A stretch of DNA of 64,000 nucleotides from an uncultured Acidimicrobiales bacterium (GCA_937976305.1 CALJSB010000028.1:1-64000), one strand, 5' to 3'; numbered from the stretch's first letter, positions 1 through 9,868 are shown. Notes: a model not told the origin generated them from the letters alone. Translations and numbers: made by a program.

Positions 1-31
1 CGACTGCCGTTGGGCGATCTAACGTCATGAC

Positions 32-1843
32 ATGCTTCGCCTACAAACCCCAAAGTTCATTGCGGTGTTGGCCCTGCTCCTCGGCTTGGCGGTTGTTCCC
101 GGTGTCTCCACACCGGTGAGCGCATCGACCCAAGACGGCACGACAGCGGCTCTCACTGACGACTCCCCAAGCGCACAAGTTGTTCGGCTCTACGAGGCGT
201 TCTTCCTCCGCACACCACCGGATGCAGACCGTGAGTTCTGGGTCGGTCGCCTCAATGGCGGGCAGTCACTAAACGCCATCGCAGACATCTTCGCAGGCGG
301 CGATGAGTTCCAAGCCACCTACGGTGCGCTCGACAACGGTCAGTTCGTCCAGCTCGTGTACAACAACGTCCTCGGGCGCCCTGCTGACGCAGCCGGCCTC
401 GCTCACTGGACCGGCCAGCTCGACAGCGGAGCCCTCACCCGTGGCGACGTCATGGTTGGCTTCAGCAACGGCACCGAGTTCCGCGGCATCCTGCTTGCTC
501 GCTTCGACGACTCCGCCGTGTTCCGCCTCTACTGCGCCTACTTCCTCCGGGAGCCCGATGCAGGCGGCCGTGAGTTCTGGAAGACCTCCTTCGCCAACGG
601 CACGCCGATCGAAGACATCTCCGAAGCATTCGCTCAGTCACCTGAGTTCAACGCTCTCTACGGCACCTCGACTGGCACGAGCTTCGTCCAGTTGGTCTAC
701 GCAAACGTGCTCGACCGTGTCCCTGACGACCAGGGTCTTGCGTTCTGGGCCGGACAGATTGATATCGGGGCTCGCACTCGTGGCGCCGTGATGACCGGTT
801 TCTCTGAGGCTCCTGAGTACAAGGCTCGCTTCACCAACAACACGGACTGCCCGACCAACTCTGGTCCGCCTCCTGCACCGGCTCCGGTCGCAGTGAACGA
901 CACGGTTGTCGCTCAGACCGGCACCCAGATCGCGATCCCCGTAACGGCAAATGACACCGTCAACGGTGGCACGCTCAGCGTCACGGCCGCTCCGGCCAAC
1001 GGCACGGCCGTCGCTGCTGGCAACAAGATCAACTACACCTCCGGCGGCGGGTTCACCGGATCCGTCACCATCGGCTACACGCTGACCAACGGCAGTGGCT
1101 CGTCCTCAGCGACGGTCACCGTCAACGTGCAGACGTCGGTCCCCGCACCGACGGCGAATGACGACTCACATGTCGGCGCCAGCCGTCAGGGTGGAACGAT
1201 CACGATTCCGGTCACGAACAACGACATCGTCAACGGCGCAACGATCGACATCGTCGCCCAGCCGGCCCGTGGTGGTACCGCAGTGGTCAGCGCCGATGGC
1301 TTGAGCATCAACATCGAGCCTGACGTGAAGTCAGCGTGGGATGCCGATGCAATCACCGTTCAGTACCGACTCACCAACGGTGGCGGATCCTCGACTCCGG
1401 CCACGGTCACCATCGCCAACTGCGAGGTGTTCTACAACCCACCGATCGCTGGTCAGGATGATCACTTCCTCCTGTTCTTGAAGCAGAAGGGTTGCTCGAA
1501 CGAGTACATGACCATGCCTGGCCTGGTCGGCGAGCTCCGCTCCGAGTGGTCCGACATCACCGTCAACGGTGTTCCGATGGCCCACGTGCAGGACAGCCTC
1601 AGCGCTGCTCGAGTGCCGATCAACCCGGCCAGCTACCCGGCCAACACCTTGGTCAACATCAACTCGACCATGCGTCTCTTTGACGACATGGGCACTGCAG
1701 ACACTGCGGATGACCGCTTGCTGCTGACCAACGTCGGATTCCAGGCCAACTACTTCGCAGTGGATGTTCCTGGTGCCGCATGGATCGGTATCAACGGCAC
1801 CCAAAATGCCGTCGGCGTCGTGAACCCATTCACGGGTAGCTGA
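32..1843 (+). CDS. Secreted DUF4214-domain protein (two DUF4214-like repeats, then two Ig/cadherin-like repeats)
   Basis: ORF with N-terminal signal peptide; repeated FVQLVYxNVLxRxxDxxGLxxWxGQ motifs; two 'VNDxxxxxxGtxxxIPVTxNDxVNGG' modules. Confidence 0.8.
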   Translation: MLRLQTPKFIAVLALLLGLAVVPGVSTPVSASTQDGTTAALTDDSPSAQVVRLYEAFFLRTPPDADREFWVGRLNGGQSLNAIADIFAGGDEFQATYGALDNGQFVQLVYNNVLGRPADAAGLAHWTGQLDSGALTRGDVMVGFSNGTEFRGILLARFDDSAVFRLYCAYFLREPDAGGREFWKTSFANGTPIEDISEAFAQSPEFNALYGTSTGTSFVQLVYANVLDRVPDDQGLAFWAGQIDIGARTRGAVMTGFSEAPEYKARFTNNTDCPTNSGPPPAPAPVAVNDTVVAQTGTQIAIPVTANDTVNGGTLSVTAAPANGTAVAAGNKINYTSGGGFTGSVTIGYTLTNGSGSSSATVTVNVQTSVPAPTANDDSHVGASRQGGTITIPVTNNDIVNGATIDIVAQPARGGTAVVSADGLSINIEPDVKSAWDADAITVQYRLTNGGGSSTPATVTIANCEVFYNPPIAGQDDHFLLFLKQKGCSNEYMTMPGLVGELRSEWSDITVNGVPMAHVQDSLSAARVPINPASYPANTLVNINSTMRLFDDMGTADTADDRLLLTNVGFQANYFAVDVPGAAWIGINGTQNAVGVVNPFTGS

Positions 1844-1874
1844 CCCCGACCGACCACATCGGTCAAGAAAACGA

Positions 1875-1910
1875 AAACAACCCCCGGTGCTCACGCACCG
1901 GGGGTTGTTT
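1875..1910 (+). terminator. Intrinsic terminator, perfect 16-bp stem, TCAC loop
   Basis: AAACAACCCCCGGTGC-TCAC-GCACCGGGGGTTGTTT directly after the 1843 stop, followed by a T-rich tract. Confidence 0.9.
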
Positions 1911-1963
1911 GCTTTCCGGCAGATGCCGCCGCTCGATCGGCCGGACGACGTGTCGCTATTGGA

Positions 1964-2515
1964 TCAAGCGACCGGCTGGCTGAACAGGTAGGGCTCAGCC
2001 ACACCGAGGCTGTCGCCGACACGACCGATCATCACGAAGGTGGTGATGAGAGCGTTGAGCTCGACAAGCTGGCCCGCGTCGTAGTGCCTCTTGAGCTCGT
2101 CCCAGATGTCGTCGCCGACGTCGTTGGCGTCGAGAGCGATCTGGTCGACGAGGCGAAAGACCGCCTTCTCGGCGTCAGTGAAGTGCGCACTGGCGACCCA
2201 GAGAGAGTTGGCGACGTCGCCGATTCTCTCCGCAGAGTTTCCAAGCTCGGCGGCGATGCGTTCGTGGGCGCCGTAGCTGTAGTACGAGCCGATGGCTCGC
2301 AGAGTCTTCAGAATCACCAGTTCCTTGAACGACCAGGAGATCCTGCCTTCCTGGAGCGCCTGAACCACGAAGGCGGTGACCGAATGGCACATTTGGTCAT
2401 TCGCAGCCATCGCCTTGACCAAGTTCGGCACGTGGCCAAAGTGCTGTTCCGCCAGTTCAAAGGCGGCGATGGACATGTCTTTGGTCGGTTCTTCGACCAG
2501 TGTGACTGCTGGCAT
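1964..2515 (-). CDS. Carboxymuconolactone decarboxylase (AhpD-like) family protein, CxxC replaced by YxxY
   Basis: Alignable with the neighbouring AhpD-like protein; has YYSYGAHE where the family has CxxCxxxH. Confidence 0.75.
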   Translation of the reverse strand: MPAVTLVEEPTKDMSIAAFELAEQHFGHVPNLVKAMAANDQMCHSVTAFVVQALQEGRISWSFKELVILKTLRAIGSYYSYGAHERIAAELGNSAERIGDVANSLWVASAHFTDAEKAVFRLVDQIALDANDVGDDIWDELKRHYDAGQLVELNALITTFVMIGRVGDSLGVAEPYLFSQPVA

Positions 2516-2527
2516 TTGAAATCTCCT

Positions 2528-3166
2528 CTACTCGGCCGGCGCTTGGGCCAGGAACTCTTCGAAGTGGTGCTGAGCGGCGGCTGACGTAGGCGCCTCCGCG
2601 GCGAACAGGATGGGCTGATGACCGTGCCAGACGGGCTCAAGCTCGACACCCAGCGCATCGCCGAACTTCGAGACCTGGAGATAGGCACCGATCGTGGCAA
2701 CGATCTCGACGATTTGACCGTCGTCGTAGTGCTTCTTGACGCCTTCCCACACATCGGCGGGGATCTTCTCTGGGTTCAGCACGACGTGCTGACACAGGTC
2801 GAGGATGGCTCGTTCGTTGTCGGTGTAGTGGGGCGAGTTTCGATACTCGAAGCCGACGATGTCGGCCTGCTTCTCAGGAGTGACCCCGACCCGCTCGGCC
2901 ACGACCTCGTGCTGGGTGACGCAATACAGACAGTCCCCCATCTTGGTTGACTTCAGGATGAGTAGCTCCTTCGTGTACCAGTCGAGCTCGGGACCCTCCT
3001 GGAGGATGACAAAGAAGATCTGCCACATGTCTCGCGCCATCTCAGGGGCGTGGCCCGTGATCTTGAAGACGTTGAGGACCATTTCAAATCTGGCCTCGGC
3101 GTCCTCATAGATCTTTTTCGTGATTGGGTCGGCCTGCTCGGGCTCGACATATTCAAGTTTTGCCAT
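2528..3166 (-). CDS. Carboxymuconolactone decarboxylase (AhpD-like) family protein
   Basis: MAKLEYVEPEQ... start; CLYCVTQHE motif. The 5' extension of the ORF (to 3766) overlaps the tetR gene and is rejected. Confidence 0.85.
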   Translation of the reverse strand: MAKLEYVEPEQADPITKKIYEDAEARFEMVLNVFKITGHAPEMARDMWQIFFVILQEGPELDWYTKELLILKSTKMGDCLYCVTQHEVVAERVGVTPEKQADIVGFEYRNSPHYTDNERAILDLCQHVVLNPEKIPADVWEGVKKHYDDGQIVEIVATIGAYLQVSKFGDALGVELEPVWHGHQPILFAAEAPTSAAAQHHFEEFLAQAPAE

Positions 3167-3310
3167 GGACGGTCCTTTCGCTATGAGGACGGCCGGATCC
3201 GTCCCGCAGATCGCCATTCCAGGCGATGGAACGAACACTAGGGCTATTTCATAGCGAGTGCTACAAAAACCCACCAACCCATCCAGTACTCCGCAAAGCG
3301 CGCACATAGA

Positions 3311-3943
3311 ATGGTTTCCGTGGCACAAGATTCGGCTGGCCGCGGTCGGCCGCGGACGTTCGACGAAGAGGTGGTACTCGGCGCTGCCATGGATCTCTTC
3401 TGGGAACGTGGCTACCGAGCCACCACCACGAGGGATCTCGAAGCCGCGCTGGGAATGAGCCAGCCGAGCATCTACAACGCGTTTGGCTCGAAGCAGGTGC
3501 TGCTGCTTCGAGCCGTCGAAAAGTATGAGGAGCGAGTAGAGACCGAGCTGTTGAGCCTGCTCGACGACGTCGGTGACGGCTACGAGGCTGTCAGCCTCTT
3601 CTTTCGCGAACTCGCCGATTGGGTAGCCAAGAACAAATACCGAGGCTGCCTGGTCGTCAATCTCATGGCTGCCGAGGTGGACGACCCAGTGATCGCCGAT
3701 CGTGTCCGGGACTATCGAGCCAAGATCCGAAGCGCCCTCGTCGCCGCGATCGAACGGACCGAGCATCGACCAGAGTTGGTGACCGCTCGCTCCGACCTCT
3801 TGCTGGCCGCAGTGCTCGGCCTACACATCACCGCCCGAACTGCGGGTGCCACCGGCGAAGTGTCCGCCATGGCCTCTGGCATCCAAACTCAGGTGGCTGC
3901 GTGGAGAAACGACCAGTTGGCCGCCGCCGCTGCTCAGGGCTAG
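3311..3943 (+). CDS. TetR/AcrR family transcriptional regulator
   Basis: N-terminal HTH: DLFWERGYRATTTRDLEAALGMSQPSIYNAFGSKQ. Confidence 0.92.
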   Translation: MVSVAQDSAGRGRPRTFDEEVVLGAAMDLFWERGYRATTTRDLEAALGMSQPSIYNAFGSKQVLLLRAVEKYEERVETELLSLLDDVGDGYEAVSLFFRELADWVAKNKYRGCLVVNLMAAEVDDPVIADRVRDYRAKIRSALVAAIERTEHRPELVTARSDLLLAAVLGLHITARTAGATGEVSAMASGIQTQVAAWRNDQLAAAAAQG

Positions 3944-4800
3944 CTGGCCATCATCACCACTTGGTCGAAGACCGACAGCGTGGCTGCACTTCGATTCAGT
4001 GTGTAGAGATGCAAACCAGGAGCGCCCCCATCCAACAGCTCCCGGCACAGCTCGCCGGCAATCTCGATCCCGACGGCCCTCACTGCGTCGGGGTCGTCAG
4101 CAATCGGGGCGATGCGCCCGGAAACAGATTTGGGGATCTTCGCACCGGCCATCGCAGCAAACTTCTCGACTTGTGCCGCATTGACGATCGGAATCACGCC
4201 AGGCACGATCGGCTTGTGACACCCGAGCGAGCGAAGATCTTCAACAAGTGAGAAGTAGTCGGCGGCATCGAAGAAGAACTGGGTGATGGCGAAGTCGGCG
4301 TGCTCGAGCTTCTGGGCCAGCAACCGACGGTCGGTGTAGCGGCCGGACGACCTCGGGTGTCCTTCGGGATGGGCGGCGACACCGATGGAGAAGCGGCCAT
4401 CAGCGCGCAGGTGACGAACGAGGTCAGACGCGTACTGGTAGTCGCTCACCACAGGTTCTCCGCCCTTTGGCGGATCACCAGCGAGAGCGAGAATGTTCTC
4501 GACTCCGTTTGCGGCATACGTGTCGAGCATCTCGTCGACTTCAGCCACTGTGTGGCCCACGCAGGTGAGGTGAGCCATCGTCGACGCTGACCGCTCCCGC
4601 TCGATGGCCAGGACGGTGTCGACGGTGCGGTCACGGCCTGAGCCGCCCGCTCCGTAGGTGACACTCAAGAAGTCGGGCCGCAAGACCTCGAGCTCGTTGA
4701 GTGTTGTCGAGAGTTGAACGGCGCCCTCGATTGTCGCCGGTGGAAAGAACTCGAAGCTGACTGTCCGCGCGTTGGCGAGCAGGTCACAAATACGAGCCAT
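3940..4800 (-). CDS. metF: Methylenetetrahydrofolate reductase
   Basis: VSFEFFPPATIEG..., SVTYGAGGSGRDRTVDTV, HLTCVGHT, FAITQFFFDAADYF, VPGVIPI. Confidence 0.93.
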   Translation of the reverse strand: MARICDLLANARTVSFEFFPPATIEGAVQLSTTLNELEVLRPDFLSVTYGAGGSGRDRTVDTVLAIERERSASTMAHLTCVGHTVAEVDEMLDTYAANGVENILALAGDPPKGGEPVVSDYQYASDLVRHLRADGRFSIGVAAHPEGHPRSSGRYTDRRLLAQKLEHADFAITQFFFDAADYFSLVEDLRSLGCHKPIVPGVIPIVNAAQVEKFAAMAGAKIPKSVSGRIAPIADDPDAVRAVGIEIAGELCRELLDGGAPGLHLYTLNRSAATLSVFDQVVMMAS

Positions 4801-4912
4801 GGTGGCCTCCGTAAGGTGTTGATCCTGCACGGTGCCTACGGCGGACGGATTCGCTACAACGAGCCGTCTACACCCGCAGACGCCAACGTGCGTCTACGAC
4901 CGTGTGCAGAGG

Positions 4913-4941
4913 ATGATAGACCCACTCCCACGATCCGGCAA
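4913..4941 (-). promoter_or_regulatory. Candidate sigma-70-like promoter for metF (TTGCCG-17-TATCAT)
   Basis: Minus-strand TTGCCG GATCGTGGGAGTGGGTC TATCAT upstream of metF. Confidence 0.4.
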
Positions 4942-5009
4942 GGGGGTTGACAGCGTAGTCACCGCATCGTTTGCGTGGCGAGGGACGAGCCAGCCCCGAG
5001 CAAGCTCCT

Positions 5010-5045
5010 GATCGCGAGTAGCGGTCTGCGAAGCAGACCCAATGT
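5010..5045 (-). repeat. Dispersed intergenic repeat, copy A (with GGTCTGC/GCAGACC hairpin)
   Basis: Minus strand ACATTGGGTCTGCTTCGCAGACCGCTACTCGCGATC; near-identical to 11221..11257. Confidence 0.85.
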
Positions 5046-5051
5046 GATCAG

Positions 5052-5087
5052 CACTAGGGAAAGCGAGGAACGAGCGAATCCCTAGTG
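5052..5087 (-). terminator. Inverted repeat CACTAGGGA...TCCCTAGTG overlapping the purH stop
   Basis: 9-bp perfect arms 5052-5060 / 5079-5087. Confidence 0.5.
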
Positions 5088-6629
5088 TTTAAATTGGCGT
5101 TCGCCGGTGAAGATCATCACCAGGCCGTGCTCATCTGCAGCGGCGATGGTGTCTTCGTCACGCACCGAGCCACCGGGCTGAATCACGATCGACACTCCGG
5201 CCGCAGCGGCGGCGTCGATGCCGTCGCGGAAGGGGTAGAAGGCGTCTGAGGCGCAGGCACCTCCGACTGCACGACCATCCGCTTTCGCCGCCGCGATCTC
5301 GCCAGACTCGACTCGGTTCTGCTGGCCAGCTCCGATGCCCCACGAGGTGCCATCTTTCGCCAACACGATGGCGTTCGAGGTGACGTGGCCACACACTCGC
5401 CATGCGAAGGCCGCATCACGGAGCTGGGCCTCGGTCGGCTCTGTCTTCGAGACCACCTGCCAGTCGTCTCGGGCTGAGGCGAACGAATGCGGTTCCTGCA
5501 CCAGATAGCTGTCAGACAGTTGTCGGATCGACAGCCCGGCAGCCGGTGGGGCCGAGGCTTGGAGGATGCGGGTGGTCTTCCGCTTCGCAATGATGCGATC
5601 GACAACACCGTCTGCGTACCCAGGGGCGATGATCAGATCGGCTTGGGCCGCGGCTTCGATCTCTTCGATCGTTTCGAGATCGACCACGCGGTTGAGCGCA
5701 ACGATGCCACCGAAGGCTGATCGTGGATCGCAAGCAAAGGCGTTGGCATAGGCCTCCGCCAGTGTGTCGGCTGTCGCCGCGCCGCACGGGTTGGCGTGCT
5801 TGATGATCGTGACGGCTGGCTGATCGCCGAGATCATGCACGAGCTTCCAAGCTGCGTCGGCATCGAAGATGTTGAGATAGCTGAGCGCCAGACCACTGTG
5901 CTGCTCAACCGCATCCCACCAGCTCGGCTGATTCTTGATGCCGTATCGGGCACCCCGCTGGTGAGGATTCTCGCCGTAGCGGAGCTCATCGCCCCGCTCG
6001 AGGGCAAGGTGGATCGAGGCCGGCAGAACCTCGTCGGGGTTGAGCACGCGCTCCTCGTCGTCGAACCACTGCACGATGGCCGCGTCGTAGGCCGCCGTGT
6101 GGGCGAAGGCCTTGCGGGCCAGGCGACGGCGGGTCGATGCCGAAGTGTTTCCCCCGGCCTCGATCTCGGCGAGCACGGCGCCGTAGTCGGCAGGATCAAC
6201 CAGGATCGTGACGAACTCGTGGTTCTTGGCCGCCGCCCTGGTGAGCGTTGGCCCACCGATATCGATCAGATCGGTGCTCGCTGCCGATTCGGCGTGAGCG
6301 AACGAGGACGGGTCGGCACCGAACGGGTAGAGATTCGATACCACGAGGTCGATCAGGTCGATCCCATGCTCCTCCACGTCTCGAAGATGGCCTGGGTCTC
6401 GACGGTCGGCCAGGATTCCGCCATGCACCTTGGGGTGCAGGGTCACGACGCGATGGCCCAGCATGGGTGGCGATCCCGTGAGATCAGCGATGTCGGTCAC
6501 CGGCAAGCCCGATTCGGCGATGGCGCGAGCCGTGCCGCCAGACGATACGAGTTCAACGCCGAGGTCATGGAGTGCCTTTGCGAACTCCCCCATCCCGGAC
6601 TTGTCATACACGGACAACAACGCACGCAT
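5082..6629 (-). CDS. purH: Bifunctional AICAR formyltransferase / IMP cyclohydrolase
   Basis: MRALLSVYDKSGMGEFAKALHDLGVELVSSGGTA..., LHPKVHGGILADR, RYGENPHQRGA, IKHANPCGAA. Confidence 0.96.
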   Translation of the reverse strand: MRALLSVYDKSGMGEFAKALHDLGVELVSSGGTARAIAESGLPVTDIADLTGSPPMLGHRVVTLHPKVHGGILADRRDPGHLRDVEEHGIDLIDLVVSNLYPFGADPSSFAHAESAASTDLIDIGGPTLTRAAAKNHEFVTILVDPADYGAVLAEIEAGGNTSASTRRRLARKAFAHTAAYDAAIVQWFDDEERVLNPDEVLPASIHLALERGDELRYGENPHQRGARYGIKNQPSWWDAVEQHSGLALSYLNIFDADAAWKLVHDLGDQPAVTIIKHANPCGAATADTLAEAYANAFACDPRSAFGGIVALNRVVDLETIEEIEAAAQADLIIAPGYADGVVDRIIAKRKTTRILQASAPPAAGLSIRQLSDSYLVQEPHSFASARDDWQVVSKTEPTEAQLRDAAFAWRVCGHVTSNAIVLAKDGTSWGIGAGQQNRVESGEIAAAKADGRAVGGACASDAFYPFRDGIDAAAAAGVSIVIQPGGSVRDEDTIAAADEHGLVMIFTGERQFKH

Positions 6630-6638
6630 GCGGCGACC

Positions 6639-7646
6639 TTAACCAAGCTCAGGGTCGACGCAACCGCCTGATCCGCCGGTGCCACCACCGGGGGTGAAGA
6701 ACCTGGGCTCGTTGGTAAAGCCGGACCCCGGATCGTCGGTGGTGAGGAACCTCTCAATGGCATCGGCCAACGCCATCGATGCCACGCTCTGGTACTCCTC
6801 AGTGAGGAACAGCTCAGCCTCGGGCGGGTTCGATAGGTATCCGAGCTCCGCCAAGACGGCCGGCATCTCGGGTCGCCGGACCATGCCGTATGCGTCTTCG
6901 CCGTCGCGGTTGAGCACCTCGAGTGCGCCGGCGTTGTCGCTCACCGTCCAGGCCACATCAAATTGATCGAGAGCGGCAACGGTTTCCTCGTAGACCAAGC
7001 CGCCAAGCCGTCGTGACTCGGGCGAGCCGGACTGGATGAATACCTCGCTACCGGGCTTGTCCGATTCGAGGAAGTTTGGTGCGTTGTGATGGATCGACAC
7101 CATGACTTCGGCGTCGAGTCGGTTGCCGATCTCGGCTCGGGTCGCAATCGTGATGCGGTAGTCGGCGGTCCGAGCGAGCACCACCGAGATTCCCCTGCTC
7201 TCCAACTCAGCCTTTGTGCGCTCAGCGAGCTCGAGATTGAGTTCCTTCTCGGTCAACCCGTTGGGGCCAACGGCCCCGATCTCTTCGCCGCCGTGACCCG
7301 GATCGAGCACGACCGTCGTCTCGGCGATCGGCATGCCGCCGGTGATCATCGAGGTCTCCCCACAGGGCGTCCTGACGACGTATTCGTTGTCGATGAAATC
7401 AAGCACAGGGACGACAACACCAGAAGGCGTGATCAAGGCTCGAGCAGCGGCAGGCTCGGGCACGGTCGACGTCGGCAGTGGCTCGACGACCTCTTCAGCG
7501 GCTGCGGGCAGCGCCTCGTCTTCGGTCTCGGACGCAGCCTGGGCAGTAGATGGTGGCAGCGTTTCGTCTGTCAACACCGGCCGCTCACCCGTAACGCACG
7601 CAGTGGTCAGCATCGAGAAGCCCGCCAACGCGGCCAGTTTGCGCAC
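6639..7646 (-). CDS. N-acetylmuramoyl-L-alanine amidase (Amidase_3), putative lipoprotein
   Basis: VVLDPGHGGEEIGAVG, VSIHHNA, AVLAELGYLSN; lipobox-like LTTAC; GTG start proposed. Confidence 0.85.
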   Translation of the reverse strand: MRKLAALAGFSMLTTACVTGERPVLTDETLPPSTAQAASETEDEALPAAAEEVVEPLPTSTVPEPAAARALITPSGVVVPVLDFIDNEYVVRTPCGETSMITGGMPIAETTVVLDPGHGGEEIGAVGPNGLTEKELNLELAERTKAELESRGISVVLARTADYRITIATRAEIGNRLDAEVMVSIHHNAPNFLESDKPGSEVFIQSGSPESRRLGGLVYEETVAALDQFDVAWTVSDNAGALEVLNRDGEDAYGMVRRPEMPAVLAELGYLSNPPEAELFLTEEYQSVASMALADAIERFLTTDDPGSGFTNEPRFFTPGGGTGGSGGCVDPELG

Positions 7647-7672
7647 CGAGCTAGTGAAGCACCCACGCGACA

Positions 7673-7696
7673 GACCCGGGGCGATGGCCCCGGGTC
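7673..7696 (-). terminator. Hairpin GACCCGGGGC-GATG-GCCCCGGGTC downstream of sucD
   Basis: 10-bp perfect stem between sucD and the amidase gene. Confidence 0.65.
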
Positions 7697-7728
7697 GTGT
7701 GTCACGCAAGTCGATTGCGAAGGTTCTC

Positions 7729-8613
7729 TTAAAGGTTGGCCACGATCTCAACCATGAGCTCGCCAGCCTCGGTGGGATTGTGCCCGACCTTCACGCCAGC
7801 GTCGGTGAGGGCTTCCATCTTGGCCTTGGCCGTGCCCTTGCCACCCGACACGATGGCTCCGGCGTGACCCATCTTCTTTCCGGGAGGTGCCGTTACACCA
7901 GCGACGTAGCTGGAAACCGGCTTGGTCATGTGGTTCTTGATGAAGTCGGCTGCTTCTTCCTCGGCCGAACCACCGATCTCGCCGATCATCATGACGGCCT
8001 TGGTTTCTGGATCGGCTTCGAAGGCCTCGAGGCAATCGATGAAGCTGGTTCCGGGAACCGGATCGCCACCGATGCCGACACAGGTGGTGACACCGATGTC
8101 CTTTTGCTGCAGCTCGTAGAGCGCCTGATAGGTGAGCGTTCCTGATCGGCTGACGATGCCAACGGGACCGCCCGCCTTGGCGATATGGCCGGCGGTGATT
8201 CCCACGTTTGCCTTGCCGGGCGAGATGAGACCGGGGCAGTTGGGGCCGAGCAATCGAGTGTCGGGAAAGTCGCGCTTGAGAATGTTGTAGAACTCAGCCT
8301 CGTCGTGGGCGGGAACACCCTCGGTGATGCACACGATCAGATCCATGCCCGCTTCAGCAGCCTCGAGCACAGCGCCCTTGACGCCCGGTGCCGGAATGAA
8401 GATGCACGACGCGTTGGCGCCAACTTCGGCCTTTGCCTCAGCAACCGAAGCAAAGATGGGAACGCCATCAACGTCGGTTCCGGCCTTCTTGGGGTGGGTT
8501 CCGGCCACAACTTGGGTGCCGTACTCCTTGTTGAGGTTGCCGTAGTAGCGGCCGGTCGAGCCGGTCAACCCCTGGTAGACGACCTTGGTGTTTTCATCGA
8601 GAAAGATGCTCAT
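7729..8613 (-). CDS. sucD: Succinyl-CoA synthetase alpha subunit
   Basis: VVYQGLTGSTGRYYGN, LLGPNCPGLISP, SRSGTLTYQA, MGHAGAI. Confidence 0.96.
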   Translation of the reverse strand: MSIFLDENTKVVYQGLTGSTGRYYGNLNKEYGTQVVAGTHPKKAGTDVDGVPIFASVAEAKAEVGANASCIFIPAPGVKGAVLEAAEAGMDLIVCITEGVPAHDEAEFYNILKRDFPDTRLLGPNCPGLISPGKANVGITAGHIAKAGGPVGIVSRSGTLTYQALYELQQKDIGVTTCVGIGGDPVPGTSFIDCLEAFEADPETKAVMMIGEIGGSAEEEAADFIKNHMTKPVSSYVAGVTAPPGKKMGHAGAIVSGGKGTAKAKMEALTDAGVKVGHNPTEAGELMVEIVANL

Positions 8614-8624
8614 GTGTCGGCTCC

Positions 8625-9764
8625 TCAGCTCGCAAGCTCGACGGCTTTACGGGCCGCATCAAGCATGGTGGGTTCCATCATCAACGTGTCACTGAGGGCG
8701 GGCTGCAAAATCTCGCGTCCCTCCTGGGCATTCGTGCCATCGAGGCGAATCACGATCGGCGAGTCGATATCGACTCGCTTCATGGCTTCGATGATGCCGT
8801 TCGCCACCTCTTCGCCGCGGGTGATGCCGCCGAAAATGTTGATGAAGATCGACTTGACCTTCGGGTCATTGTTGATGACCTCGAGCGCCCCGGCCATCAC
8901 GTCGGCATTTGCGCCGCCACCGATGTCAAGGAAGTTGGCCGGCTCGCCGCCGACCTGGTTGATGACGTCGACTGTGCTCATTGCGAGCCCAGCACCGTTG
9001 GCGATGACGCCTACCGAGCCATCGAGACCGACGTACTGCAGGCCCTTTTCGTGCGCCGCCTCTTCACGCTCATCGCGTGGCTGGGTGGCGTCGAACTGGG
9101 CGTAGTCCTCGTGGCGGAACACAGCGTTGCCGTCGAGACTCACTTTGGCGTCGAGCGCATGGACCTCGCCGGTTGGCTTGAGGATCAGCGGGTTGATCTC
9201 ACAGAGATCAGCATCGCCCTTGGTGTAGGCGTCGTAGAGCTTCATGAGAATGTCGACGGCACCGTCATTGGCATCGGGGTTGAGGTTTGCGGCCTCGACC
9301 CACGCACGGCAGTCGGCCTCGCTCAATCCCTCAGCAGGATCAACGTGGATCTTCGAGATGGCGTCGGGGTTTTCCTCCGCAACGGTTTCGATCTCGACGC
9401 CGCCCTCTGCGGAGAGCATGCCGAGGTGCTTCTTGGCTGAGCGGTCCAATGTGAAGCTGGCGTAGTACTCCTCGGCGATGTCGGAAGCGTTCTCGATCCA
9501 GATGATCTCAACGATGTGGCCCTTGATGTCGAGCCCCAAGATGTTGGAGGCGTGCTCGCGGCACTCATCGGCATTCTCGGCGAGCTTGACGCCACCAGCC
9601 TTGCCACGGCCGCCCGTGTGCACTTGGGCTTTCACAACCACCGGATAGCCGACGCGATCAGCGATTGCCACCGCAGCGTCGACATCCGAACACGCTTCGC
9701 CGTCCGAAACGGGGATCCCGTAGGTCGCGAAGAATTGCTTGCCTTGATACTCGAGTAGGTCCAC
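8625..9764 (-). CDS. sucC: Succinyl-CoA synthetase beta subunit
   Basis: MDLLEYQGKQFFATYGIPV, KAQVHTGGRGKAGGV, FLDIGGGA, NIFGGITR. Confidence 0.96.
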   Translation of the reverse strand: MDLLEYQGKQFFATYGIPVSDGEACSDVDAAVAIADRVGYPVVVKAQVHTGGRGKAGGVKLAENADECREHASNILGLDIKGHIVEIIWIENASDIAEEYYASFTLDRSAKKHLGMLSAEGGVEIETVAEENPDAISKIHVDPAEGLSEADCRAWVEAANLNPDANDGAVDILMKLYDAYTKGDADLCEINPLILKPTGEVHALDAKVSLDGNAVFRHEDYAQFDATQPRDEREEAAHEKGLQYVGLDGSVGVIANGAGLAMSTVDVINQVGGEPANFLDIGGGANADVMAGALEVINNDPKVKSIFINIFGGITRGEEVANGIIEAMKRVDIDSPIVIRLDGTNAQEGREILQPALSDTLMMEPTMLDAARKAVELAS

Positions 9765-9868
9765 CCTGTGGCCTTCCGCTCGTGGGTCTTGTCAGGTTCG
9801 AGGCGATACTAGAGGCGTGCTTGCCCCGCTACAGATTCTGACCACCAGATTCATCGAGGAGGTGCGCG

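Noticed and set aside
3167-3766. N-terminal extension of the second AhpD-like ORF
   Set aside because: Overlaps the TetR gene on the other strand; MAKLEYVEP at 3166 is the natural start.
5796-6671. 291-aa plus-strand ORF opposite purH
   Set aside because: Antisense shadow ORF.
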